A DNA stretch of 64,000 nucleotides from Pyrus communis (taxonomy: Eukaryota; Streptophyta; Magnoliopsida; Rosales; Rosaceae), in NCBI RefSeq assembly GCF_963583255.1, contig NC_084816.1:11829100-11893099 (forward strand). Reading direction: 5' to 3'. Positions 24,288 to 34,306 of the stretch are shown here, piece after piece (within the stretch, counting starts at the first letter, position 1; the number at the start of each line of letters is the position of its first letter). The notes beneath the pieces are model-generated. The model saw nothing but the letters and a program-made list of their open reading frames with translations, was not told the origin of the DNA and ran no database searches. A program made the translations under genes and the position numbers.

Positions 24288-25869
24288 AAAATGAAATTTT
24301 TAAATGAATGGGTATTTATAAAGTTTCGGTGTTGGATCTAATTTGGGTTAATTAATAATATTATTTTGATCGTTAGATTTAAATTTGAATTGTTGATTAT
24401 TTTTTACTTTGCTAAAATTGATTAAATTAAACTGATTGGTTGGATTTAAAAATAAATATAGATGCACCACACACTGGATCAAAACCCAGGATGTGCGCCT
24501 ACCCTTGATATGAATGACCGCCTTAATATGGGTCATAGAAAGCGTGCCTTCTGCACACTCACCTGCATGCAATCGTCCACACTAATGCTGCTAACACACA
24601 AGGTCCACCTCTATCTACCCTTCAATTTGCAGCTGGTGAAACGTGGGTCCCTCGACCCTCTTACAACTTTATCCATTTGTGGTGTGTACCGGAAATAGAT
24701 CATCTCCGGATCTCTTCTCCCAAAGCCCAATGATCAAGTGATCTAGATCTTTTAAATTTGATCTAACGGCTAAAAGCAGAGAAGTTAGTAAAAACTTTTA
24801 AAAATTATAATAATTTTTAGCCGTTTAATTAAATTTCAAAGATCTGAATCACTTGATTCTTGGGTTTTAGAGTGAGACCCCCAAACCCATCATCCTAAAA
24901 TTTCCACCCTCAAAATACATGCCTTGGAGATAGTCTTAAGGCCTTTTTTTCTTAAGTTTCTTATATTTTTAATATAGATTATTGTAGAATATTTTGTAAA
25001 GGAAAAAAAACTAATGCAGAATATTGCTCGTGATAAAATAAAATTTTATGGGTAAATTATTTCAACCAACGACATAATAAGTATTAAAAATACAAAATTT
25101 TATTAGGTGTCAAGAGATAGATTTTGGGTGTAGATAGAGCTTTTCTTTTTATTATTTCTCATGATTCCATTGAATCGCTCAGGTGCTAGTAAGTTAGTAC
25201 GTTGTTAACTATTTATCCGTGCCTACTCTACAAAATAGTCTCATCATTTATGTATTTTGTTTTTTTCAGGTCATTATTCGTAGATCATCTTGTAAAAATT
25301 CAGTTGATTTGAAAATTGTTTTAGCCCTTTAATGTGGAATTATGAACATTTTAATATTTACTAACAACATTGTGTTCGCCTATTTAACAGTCAGATTAAA
25401 TTGTTTTTAAATTTCAATAAATTTTTGCAAAGATGATCTTTCAATTAAAACCTAAAAAAATATCAGTTCAAATTATTGAAATATTATCGAGTGAGCCCAT
25501 ATGAGCACCGTATTGGAATCCTGACTGGTTTATGTTTCCTTTGATGGTTTATAGAGTGAGCGTACATATATAGATTAGTACGTTGGCTGAAATTTCAAAT
25601 AGATTGAGCGTACATATATTATTCTTCTTTTTTTTTTTTTTAAAGACAACGTCATAGATGACTGATATTGTAGTAGTAAAATATGCAAATTAGAATTTGA
25701 CAAAAAAATTCAAATTAGGAACTCCTCGAGCATTAAGAAGAAAATTGGCATTAGATTATGGCTGCTGATGACACAATGTTCTGTTGTGGTATATTGATAC
25801 CTAAAGTGTAGCATAAATCACGCTTGAATATTTCTAGCTCTGTGAAATTACAACATAAACTAAAACATT
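24288..25869. other. Intergenic AT-rich DNA with one probable MITE
   Basis: No gene was recognised. At about 24697-24885 an inverted repeat pairs CAAGTGATCTAGATCTTTTA and CGGCTAAAA with their complements (TTTTTAGCCG, AGATCTGAATCACTTG), a small foldback element. The rest is simple AT-rich sequence. Confidence 0.5.
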
Positions 25870-26507
25870 TATAATCAAGGGTTTTTATTAAAATGATCAT
25901 TGAAATTGACTCATTCCATCAAGATGATTTTTAAATGAGTGTTGCAAATTAATGTAGTTCCTGAAAATGAGTGTTGCAAATTAATGTGATCATTTCGTCA
26001 TAATTTTGTTAAAACATTCTGTTATGTGCTCATGTGATACATAAATAGATTATACAAATATCATTAAATGTTGACATGTGTATTAGAAATATTTAAGTAA
26101 TGAAACTAATCTAAAACAAATTTTAAATTAAAGCATAAAGGGGGCCTACATCTTCTTCTCTCCATTTGCTTCTCCAACAACCTCTCTTTTCCACTCCGGT
26201 GACGAGAACAATGATGTAGTGCTCAGTGATGTGGAGGGCGACGATCCAGTGCCGATCGCAATCAAGAATCTGTCACCGGACGAGATTTCCCCGTAGTGCT
26301 TCATGAGCTGAATCTCGAGTGGTAAGCTCGCGACACTGTGGAGAATTCGAAGTTGAATTTGCAGGATCAGTTCAATCAGCTGAAGGCTCTGGCGCACGAG
26401 GCGATAAAGAAGCGGGACGAGTGGGGGAGGCAAAGGGACTAGGCGATGCGTGAAAAGGAAAAAGCTTATAGAACAAACGAGAAAGTCATGACGGAGTTGG
26501 CGGAGTC

Positions 26508-26707
26508 TCTAGAGAAATCTGATATGGTGTAATATCCTTTTCTTATTATTTCACAAAGCAAGATTACATTCTTATACACATTCTGTACGACAAGATCCTA
26601 CCCTACTGCCCATAATTAAGGCAGATTGAGGACTAAATAAGGAAGTAAATCACTAAAGAATAATATACAATGTTTGACCTAATCAATCTAAGATATCCTC
26701 TTTAACA
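26508..26707 (-). repeat. 3' LTR of the young copia element
   Basis: 200 bp. It differs from the 5' LTR at the GATTGAG/GACTGAG site and at the TTTAACA/TTTAATA end. It contains the last 25 bp of the gag-pol ORF. Confidence 0.95.
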
Positions 26708-29700
26708 TTCCCCCTCAAGTTGGAGTGTATATTGATAACACCCAACTTGTTGAGTAATGCTTCAAACTGCACCCAACCTAGTGCTTTGGTGAACAAGTCA
26801 GCTGGCTGGTTTGTTGTTCTTATATAGGCTGTTCGCACCACTCCTTCTTGTACCTTCTCACGTACCACATGGCAATCTATCTCTATATGCTTTGTTCGTT
26901 CATGAAATACCGGATTTGAAGAAATGTGCAAAGCAGCTTGATTGTCACAAAACAACGTAACAGGTTGTGCATAGTGCACTCTCAAATCTGTCAAAATGTT
27001 CTTCAACCATGTGACTTCACAGCATGTAGTGGCCATAGAACGATATTCTGCCTCTGCACTGGAACGAGACACGGTGCTTTGTTTCTTTGTTTTCCAAGAA
27101 ATTGGTGCTTGGCCAAGCAAAATGCAATAACCAGTTACTGATCTTCGAGTGTCTTTACATCGAGCCCAATCAGCATCACAAAATGCTCGTAATTGCAATG
27201 AACCTGTGGAGGGAAGAAATATGCCTTGTCCATGAACTTGTTTGATGTACCTGAGAACTGTGTGAGCGGCATCAAGGTGTGGCTGCCTTGGTTTATCCAT
27301 GAACTGGCTCAACACATGCACTACATACGTTAGATCAGGCCTTGTGATAGTCAAATAAATCAATCTACCAACAAGTCGCCTATACAAGGATGGATCACTT
27401 AATAATTCTCCATCTGTTTGTGTGAGAGATAGATTTTGCTCCAGAGGAACCCTTGAAGGTTTAGCTACAAGAAACCCAGTGTCATCTAATATTTCCAAGG
27501 CATATTTACGTTGGCATAAAGTGATTCCCTTCTTTGATCTTGCAACCTCTATCCCCAAGAAGTATTTGAGTTGTCCCAAGTCCTTTAGTTTGAAACGTGA
27601 GGAAAGAAATTTCTTGGCCTCTTCTATCTCTTGCAAATTATTCCCTGTGAGTATTACATCATCAACGTAAACCAATAAGGCTATGAAATTACCTTGACGA
27701 TGTCGGACGAATAATGAATAATCAGACCGTGACTGATGAAATCCGGCAGCCTTGAGTGCCGTGGATAGTTTGATAAACCATTGTCGTGAGGCTTGCTTTA
27801 AACCATACAGGGATTTGTTTAACTTGCATACTCGAGTCTCCCCCTTTCGTCCGAATCCAGGAGGCAAGGACATATAGACATCTTCATATAGATCACCATG
27901 CAAGAAAACGTTGTTCACATCAAGTTGGTGTAAATGCCAACCTTGCAGCGATGCAACACTAAGAATGACACGAACTGTTGTCAGTTTGGCAACTGGTGCA
28001 AAGGTTTCCCGGTAATCAACACCTTCAATTTGACTATATCCCTTCGCAACAAGCCGAGCCTTGTAGCGTTCTAGACTGCCATTAGGTTTAAGCTTGACCT
28101 TGTAAACCCATTTGCACCCAATGGGACGTTTGTGAGGTGGCAATGGCATGAGGGTCCAAGTGTGGTTAGCTTGGAGAGCTGCAATTTCAGTTTGCATGGC
28201 CGCACGCCAAAGGGGGTCTTGATTAGCCTGTTGAAAACTGGTAGGTTCTTGGAGAAGGGTAAGTTTGGTGGTGAATATTTTATGAGGAGATGACAACCTT
28301 GCATAGGACAAAGAATGAGAAAGAGGATAAGAAATACCTGAGGCTTGGACCATACTCGTGGAAGAAGTGGGAGCAGCACGAGAAAGAAGGGCTGCCTCAA
28401 CGTGAAAGTCCTGCAAGAAGGTAGAGGGTTTGGTGGGTCGAGTGCCACGGCAGAGGGGAGGAGTGCTACATGGGGGAATCAAAGGTGATGGAGAAGCACC
28501 TGCTAGGGAAGTGGTGGAGGGAGGTGATGGAGAGGCAGGAGACTCATTTGGAATGTCAGAAAGAGATGGAGAATTAGGAGACTCATTTATAATGACTGGA
28601 GGAGAAGGCTCACTAAAGGCGTCCATGGTAAAAGACAAAGGTGAAAGGAAAGGATGTGATGGTGGTGCAGCGGATAAATCATGGTTTTGATAGGGAAAGT
28701 GATCCTCCAAAAATACGACGTCTCGTGAGACGAAGACCTTCTTAAGTGTGAGATCAAAGAGTCTATAACCCTTTTGACCATAAGGGTAACCAAGGAAAAG
28801 ACAACGACTGGCACGAGGATCAAATTTGGAAGGACGTTGTGCATGAGTGGAGGCAAAGCATAAACAACCAAAGACGCGTAAGTGGGAATAGTTGGGTTCT
28901 TTCTGGAACAATTTTTCATATGGTGTTTTCCCTTGAAGAAGGGGTGTCGGTGTCCTATTGATGAGGTAGGCAGAAATAAGAATGGCGTCCCCCCCCCAGA
29001 ATCTTTTGGGAAGAGAGGCTTGAAAAAGTAAGGCTCGAGCCATATTAAGTAGGTGCCTATGTTTACGCTCAGCGACACCATTCTGCTGAGGCATATTAAC
29101 ACAACTAGATTGATGTAGGATTCCTTTGAGGGCATAAAAACGTTCAAGTTTAAACTCAGGACCATTATCACTTCGCACTATTTTGACCTTAGCATTGAAT
29201 TGAGTTTCTACAATGTGAATAAATTGAACTAAGAGGTCGCGTGTATCTGATTTTTGTTTCATCAAATAAACCCATGTGCTCTTAGTATGGTCATCGACAA
29301 TAGTGAGAAAGTATTTGGCACCGGAAAGAGACGCAACTTGATAACCACCCCAAATGTCAATATGTATTAACTCAAAACATGATTTACTAGAAATGGTGCT
29401 CAAGGGAAAAGACAATCTTGTTTGTTTGGCTAATGGACAAATCAAACAATTATTGGAAGCACAAGATTTATGATCAACAATGGGAAATAATGAAGAAACT
29501 TTTGGAGAAGGGTGTCCAAGACGTTGGTGCCATAGACTAGGAGAAGTAACTTGCACGTGGTTGCATGTTCCTTTCTTAGGAGGGTCAAGGTAGTAAAGCC
29601 CCTTCCGTTTAATTCCCGTCCCAATCGTCTTCCCCGAGCGTAGGTCTTGTATGACACAAAAATGGTTTAGAAAAATGGTGATATAGAGTGAATCACATGC

Positions 29701-31059
29701 TAACTTGCTGATAGAGATCAAATTTAATCTAAAAGGGGGTACGCATAAGACATTGTCAAGAATGAGATTGGGTGAAAAGATTATTTGTCCAACATGAGTA
29801 ACTTTAGCAAATGAGCCATTGGGTAATTCAACAGTGTGGTTCTCAACTGGGTGTGAATTCGTGAGAAGATCAGGACTACAAACAATGTGGTCCGTAGCCC
29901 CACTATCCAGGATCCATATATTTTTCTTTCCATGATATGTAAAAGAGAAAGCTTTACCTGAAAGGTCTTCAATATTTGAGGAATTACCAACTTGATTAAC
30001 GAAGGAAGGCTTGTTTTTGTTCAACATTTGGAGAATTTGTTTGCAATCTTCCCGAGAGAAAGGGAAGCTAGGCATCACCTCCCTTTTGTCATGCAATGTG
30101 ACCTGATTCCCTTTGGAAGACATGGAATATCCTGACTCACTTTCAGCAGCAGCTTTTCTCTTTCGACAGTATTCAAAGGTGTGACCTTTCCAGCCACAGA
30201 AGGTGCACTTAAGGTGTGCACGGCAGTTCTTCGTGGTGTGGTTTGTCTTATTGCATTTACCACAACGTTGCCCACCATCGTTATACTCGGTTTCGCGTCC
30301 AGCACCCTTCACAGCGAACACCGCTGCTTCTGGTTGAGCAATGCTCTTAGCACTCGATACTCCAGCCTGTTTCTCATGTCGGAAGACAAGTGAATATGCT
30401 TTGTTTACAGTGGGCAGTGGTTCCAGCAACAAAGTGTTACCACAAACCTTAGCATACGATTCATTTAGTCCCATCAGAAACTTCATAGTTTTCTGAGTTT
30501 CAACATATGACATTATCTCTTTCCTGGTCTCACAACGGCATGTGGGGATTGAACACAATGCATCACGTTCATCCCAAAGGCTCTTAAGTTTGGTGAAATA
30601 AGAGCTTACCGTCATGTCGCTTTGTACACAATCATGGATTTCGTTTTCGATGTGAAATAGTTGTACGATGTTCACATGAGAAAACCTCTCCTGCAAGTCT
30701 AGCCACATCTGTCGTGCGTCCTTGTAATGTATAACACTTCCCAAGATTTCCTTGGACATGGAACCAAGCAGCCACGTTTTTACCAGGTTGTTGCATCTGT
30801 TCCATTGTTGCAGTTCTTCAATCTGTTCATCACCTGGCTTCTCGATCGTCCCATCAACCAGCCCCAGTTTGTTCTTGACCATCAAGGCCATGGTCATGGA
30901 TTGAACCCATGTGCCATAGTTATCTTCCACAAGCGGCTGTGGCACAAGTATTGCGCCTGGTTGGTCCGAATGATGGAGGTAGAGTTGATGATTAGGGTTT
31001 TCCCATTTTTGATACAAAGTCATGCCAGATGAGGTTGACTTTTCTGGTTTGTCACCCAT
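26683..31059 (-). CDS. Copia gag-pol polyprotein, intact
   Basis: 1458 aa from MGDKPEKSTS; the frame is open for 46 codons further upstream, partly into the LTR, but this ATG fits gag. In order: a gag domain; two zinc knuckles, CGKCNKTNHTTKNC (about 266) and CTFCGWKGHTFEYC (about 285); protease WILDSGATDHI (about 385); the integrase zinc finger (LWHQRLGHPS...C..C); the integrase core with Asp (HIDIWG, about 568), Asp (RSDNGPEF, about 631) and Glu (NGVAERKH, about 664); a Pro/Ser-rich linker; RT with LDVNNVFLHG and YVDDVILTG (about 1131); RNase H with FCDADWA, AEAEYRSM and LFCDNQAAL. It makes the virus-like particle and copies and integrates the element. The ORF reads through the polypurine tract and stops inside the 3' LTR. 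All catalytic boxes look intact. Confidence 0.95.
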   Translation of the reverse strand: MGDKPEKSTSSGMTLYQKWENPNHQLYLHHSDQPGAILVPQPLVEDNYGTWVQSMTMALMVKNKLGLVDGTIEKPGDEQIEELQQWNRCNNLVKTWLLGSMSKEILGSVIHYKDARQMWLDLQERFSHVNIVQLFHIENEIHDCVQSDMTVSSYFTKLKSLWDERDALCSIPTCRCETRKEIMSYVETQKTMKFLMGLNESYAKVCGNTLLLEPLPTVNKAYSLVFRHEKQAGVSSAKSIAQPEAAVFAVKGAGRETEYNDGGQRCGKCNKTNHTTKNCRAHLKCTFCGWKGHTFEYCRKRKAAAESESGYSMSSKGNQVTLHDKREVMPSFPFSREDCKQILQMLNKNKPSFVNQVGNSSNIEDLSGKAFSFTYHGKKNIWILDSGATDHIVCSPDLLTNSHPVENHTVELPNGSFAKVTHVGQIIFSPNLILDNVLCVPPFRLNLISISKLACDSLYITIFLNHFCVIQDLRSGKTIGTGIKRKGLYYLDPPKKGTCNHVQVTSPSLWHQRLGHPSPKVSSLFPIVDHKSCASNNCLICPLAKQTRLSFPLSTISSKSCFELIHIDIWGGYQVASLSGAKYFLTIVDDHTKSTWVYLMKQKSDTRDLLVQFIHIVETQFNAKVKIVRSDNGPEFKLERFYALKGILHQSSCVNMPQQNGVAERKHRHLLNMARALLFQASLPKRFWGGDAILISAYLINRTPTPLLQGKTPYEKLFQKEPNYSHLRVFGCLCFASTHAQRPSKFDPRASRCLFLGYPYGQKGYRLFDLTLKKVFVSRDVVFLEDHFPYQNHDLSAAPPSHPFLSPLSFTMDAFSEPSPPVIINESPNSPSLSDIPNESPASPSPPSTTSLAGASPSPLIPPCSTPPLCRGTRPTKPSTFLQDFHVEAALLSRAAPTSSTSMVQASGISYPLSHSLSYARLSSPHKIFTTKLTLLQEPTSFQQANQDPLWRAAMQTEIAALQANHTWTLMPLPPHKRPIGCKWVYKVKLKPNGSLERYKARLVAKGYSQIEGVDYRETFAPVAKLTTVRVILSVASLQGWHLHQLDVNNVFLHGDLYEDVYMSLPPGFGRKGETRVCKLNKSLYGLKQASRQWFIKLSTALKAAGFHQSRSDYSLFVRHRQGNFIALLVYVDDVILTGNNLQEIEEAKKFLSSRFKLKDLGQLKYFLGIEVARSKKGITLCQRKYALEILDDTGFLVAKPSRVPLEQNLSLTQTDGELLSDPSLYRRLVGRLIYLTITRPDLTYVVHVLSQFMDKPRQPHLDAAHTVLRYIKQVHGQGIFLPSTGSLQLRAFCDADWARCKDTRRSVTGYCILLGQAPISWKTKKQSTVSRSSAEAEYRSMATTCCEVTWLKNILTDLRVHYAQPVTLFCDNQAALHISSNPVFHERTKHIEIDCHVVREKVQEGVVRTAYIRTTNQPADLFTKALGWVQFEALLNKLGVINIHSNLRGNVKEDILD

Positions 31060-31125
31060 GGCTATTGCTGCTAGGGTTTGTGTTTCGTGTTTTGTGTGTG
31101 TCCCAGTTCGATCACTCTGGTACCA

Positions 31126-31325
31126 TCTAGAGAAATCTGATATGGTGTAATATCCTTTTCTTATTATTTCACAAAGCAAGATTACATTCTTATACACATT
31201 CTGTACGACAAGATCCTACCCTACTGCCCATAATTAAGGCAGACTGAGGACTAAATAAGGAAGTAAATCACTAAAGAATAATATACAATGTTTGACCTAA
31301 TCAATCTAAGATATCCTCTTTAATA
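31126..31325 (-). repeat. 5' LTR of the young copia element
   Basis: 200 bp and nearly identical to 26508-26707. It is followed on the minus strand by the primer site TGGTACCAGAG. Confidence 0.95.
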
Positions 31326-31846
31326 GAGTCGAATAGGGCTAACTAGGAGGCGTTGCAGCGGTGGGAGAAGATCGAAAACCAGACACACCACAAACCACCA
31401 GCTAGACTGCGAGCCCAATTCTGGGTTCTTCTTTGTTTCTGAAAATTTGTATATAATCTCATCTGGGTTTTGTTCAAATTGATCAAAAAACCTAAATTTT
31501 GTGAAACTTTTGGTGTTTGAATTTATGGGTTTCTCTAAAAATTGATGACTGAATCTAGGAATGCTCCTTTGTGTATTGGACCATGTGTATAGTGCATTCA
31601 TACATAGAACAAAGATTGTCCTCAATTTTTCTCGAGAGGGTGGGACAGCACGAAGCTTGAGTTGCTTGAGAGGATAATAAATCAGCTTTTCCCAGAAACA
31701 GTTGGCCAGAATTGTTGGATGGCTGGAGTGGAAGATGGGGAAGGAGATAAAAATAGGTAGTTGGAGAAGATGGTGGAAGACGTGGAGAAGAAGATGTGGG
31801 CCTCCTTTATATATTAAATTTCGTTTGATTAGTTTTATTATTTGTT

Positions 31847-32003
31847 AATGCTAGCAAGATGAAAATTTTAAACTAAATTTACAAACTAAATGATGTGTCA
31901 CTAATATGAAATAAGCATGTTAATCAATGCTTAAGTAATAATCCAATAATCAACAACCACATCATTTGGTTTAAAAAATTTGGTTTTCCTAACATTATCC
32001 TTT
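31847..32003. mobile_element. Foldback MITE near the MULE right end
   Basis: Starts TAATGCTAGCAAGATGAAAA and ends TTTGGTTTTCCTAACATTATC. ACAAACTAAATGATGTGTCA and CACATCATTTGGTTT are inverted counterparts. It is related to 54588-54770 and, more weakly, to 40341-40500. Confidence 0.65.
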
Positions 32004-32219
32004 ATTATTTAAATATTTTAGTCCACATGTCAATATTTACTTAGACTTGTGGGACTTAATTATGTGCTATACCTGCACATAATAGAATTGTCATGAAATG
32101 GCCATATTGATTTTCGACACCGATTTTTAAGGACTATATCGATCAATTTCAATTTCAAGGACCATCTTGATAAGATGGGTCAATTTCAGGGACAATTTCT
32201 GATAAAAACCTATAATTAC

Positions 32220-33625
32220 TTAACCAATCTTCAAATGTTGCTACAGTTTGACACCAATGCTCACTTCTATCCACTATTGTGTCAAATAATGGAATGTGAC
32301 AAGAACGCACACCATTTTTGTTAGTGTCAAATTTAGATGGAGCCTGACTAGGTTCAACATGTGTTTGCTTCGACTGTTGCTTTCGGTCTTAGGGCCATAG
32401 ATGGCTTGAGAGAAATAGAAAATAGGCGTGCCACAGTTGAAGGTTGCCAACAGACAATATTGTGTAAAGTTGTGTTGTGTTTGCACGTAGATTAGACTTC
32501 TTAAATAAATGATTGTGCACTGAATGAGACGTTGGTTCGGTTAAGTTTTTAATGCTTTGAGTGAACGAGGATTTGAAATCCAGTGAGAAATAAGTGTTTG
32601 CCTAAGTAATAATTGAAAATGAAAGTAGAAATAAAGCAAGGAACTAAATGTAATCATTTCGAGAATACAAACGTTTCAAAAGTGATTTTAGGTTAATGAG
32701 AAGTCTACATACGTTGAAAAGTAATAGACTTGAAAACGTAAAAAAAAACAATAAACTTTAGCAAGATTCAAGCATGTTAGGACAAGATAATACTAAAGGA
32801 GTTCATTGCGGTCATTGGTATCAGATTGGAATAAAAAGGAAACATTGCCTCAAAGAGGTGATCATGGTGGTTGGAATTGCACGTGAACCAAAATATATCG
32901 TGGGTTGGCACAGCTGTAAAAGTTTTAGATCTCAGGGATCGTAGATAATGTTTGCTTAAAGGAAGGCTTTGGGTTACAGCTAAAAAGCAATCAACTTGAG
33001 CTGAAAAGTTGTTAGGTTAATTGAAGAATCACTAGAAGTTCCCTATATTCGTTGAGATTGAATTTGACGGAAGTCTTGAGCTTGAGGGCCTATGGCACTA
33101 TTTATAGATAACCATGGATGAGCAATCTCCATCGTATCACTGAGATGGAGTAGGGTTGATCGGTCTTTTGATATTGACAATGACTGCAATTTGTGGTTGT
33201 TGGTGTACTACTGGGCTTTACGGTGCATCCAATACGATTTTTGTGGCTACATCAATCTGTTTGGTGACCCGTTCCTCGCCGTTTAATGAAGCGAGAGCTT
33301 CCAAGATCTGGTTGTCCATGTGGCAGACGCGCTTCGAGGGCGGTCGTGTCTAATCCCTTATATTGTCGTGGAGTGATAGGAAGTGGTCGTCTGAACCTTG
33401 GGTAAGTATCTTGAGTTGGACTTTGGAGTTGGTGGGCTGCATCGCATGATTTTGAGCAAATAAAATAAATTAGCCCCATAACAGGCCTTTTTTCTTATTT
33501 AAGGCCGAACAATTCTTTTCGAAATCATTAATGTTGATAAGGGTCTATAATTGATGAATTTCAGAGAAAATGGAGTGCTAGCTTTTTTAGGGAGAAAAAA
33601 AATCCGCATGCACTTGTTTTGGCTG
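32220..33625. other. Gene-free spacer
   Basis: AT-rich sequence with several short frames on both strands; none has a recognisable domain or splice-consistent continuation. I see no gene here. Confidence 0.45.
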
Positions 33626-34060
33626 CAACAATGGGATAAATTATAGGATAATACTTGCATTCTTCTATATGGAGATGCACATATTTTTCGTTTGCGTATA
33701 ACATATCTTGACCATATAAAATAACAATTGGAGTTGCTAAATTTTTTAATCTTCATTTATAGATCACCTAATCGGAGCTTATTTAATCATTCAAATGAAT
33801 AGAACAAATCAATGGGATAGGTACAAGTAACATATACATTATGAACCGTCTATTTATTTGATATGCTTCAATGATTTTACGATCTTCATTTCAAATGAAT
33901 TTTTGTAGAGGTGATGTTCAATTGAAGGTTATAGGAGATTGAATAGTTCCGATTGTTGAATACTTGAATTTTTATGGTCAAAATACATTTTTTGCAAATC
34001 GGGGATTTGTACATCCCCACTTGAGGGATGCAAGTATTATCTATAAATGATTTGCCGTAA
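33626..34060. mobile_element. Foldback element with ~100-bp inverted arms
   Basis: The left arm (33626-33735) carries GATAATACTTGCATTCTTC and GGAGATGCACATAT. The right arm (about 33960-34060) carries the complements of GATAATACTTGCATCCCTC and GGGGATGTACAAAT. A diverged left-arm copy occurs at 59398-59510. Non-coding. Confidence 0.65.
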
Positions 34061-34306
34061 TCAGGCTAAAAGGGCACCATGTGAAGTTTGGGTGGTTAAA
34101 TATAAAATAAAAAAAAAAGTTCGAGTGGTAATTGCACAAAACTAAAAAAGTTTAAATATCAAATTTTAGAACTATACCAAATTTACTGCCAACCATTTGT
34201 GTCAATATAGATGATCATTCTTATTTAATCACAACTCTGAGCTAGAACATATATACATATATACACATTATTGTGGAGGCAAGGCTTCAGTAGAGAGTTC
34301 TACATA

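Larger units (their letters stand above)
26508..31325 (-). mobile_element. Young, apparently intact Ty1/copia retrotransposon
   Basis: A 4818-bp element on the minus strand has a perfect 5-bp target duplication GAGTC (26503-26507 and 31326-31330). Its LTRs are 200 bp each and differ at two positions by eye. The primer site beside the 5' LTR reads TGGTACCAGAG, close to the initiator-tRNA-Met type TGGTATCAGAG. A polypurine tract TTGAGGGGGAA adjoins the 3' LTR. The single long ORF is uninterrupted. By my reading the LTR runs TGTTAAAG...CTCTAGA (TATTAAAG in the 5' copy), so its ends are not the canonical TG...CA. Confidence 0.95.
26200..31440 (+). pseudogene. Captured coiled-coil gene fragment, split by a copia insertion
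   Basis: 26200-26507 reads NNDVVLSDVEGDDPVPIAIK, then a stop at 26294 and a frameshift, then a strongly helical LQDQFNQLKALAHEAIKKRD and MREKEKAYRTNEKVMTELAES. The frame resumes beyond the copia element at 31331 with NRAN, a stop, then EALQRWEKIEN. Removing the insert and one GAGTC copy restores register, so the fragment predates the copia element. The composition resembles the N-terminal part of plant long coiled-coil (paramyosin-like) proteins, from memory only. It is not functional. Confidence 0.6.
25879..32210. mobile_element. Mutator-like element carrying a host gene fragment (Pack-MULE type)
   Basis: The left end GGGTTTTTATTAAAATGATC and the inverted right end (read inward AGGTTTTTATCAGAAATTGT) share similarity over roughly 60-100 bp, including GAAATTGAC and CATCAAGATG-like blocks. 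The flanks TATAATCAA (25870-25878) and TATAATTAC (32211-32219) match at 7 of 9 positions, as expected for a decayed 9-bp MULE target duplication. There is no transposase. Inside lies a broken coiled-coil gene fragment, plus later insertions: a copia element (26508-31325) and a MITE (31847-32003). Without the copia element it would be about 1.5 kb. Confidence 0.75.

Noticed and set aside
28071..29171. Several 70-190 aa ORFs in other frames
   Set aside because: They are shadows of the intact copia gag-pol frame, with no domain of their own.
33156..33353. 65-aa Cys-rich ORF
   Set aside because: No signal peptide, domain or supporting context; probably chance.
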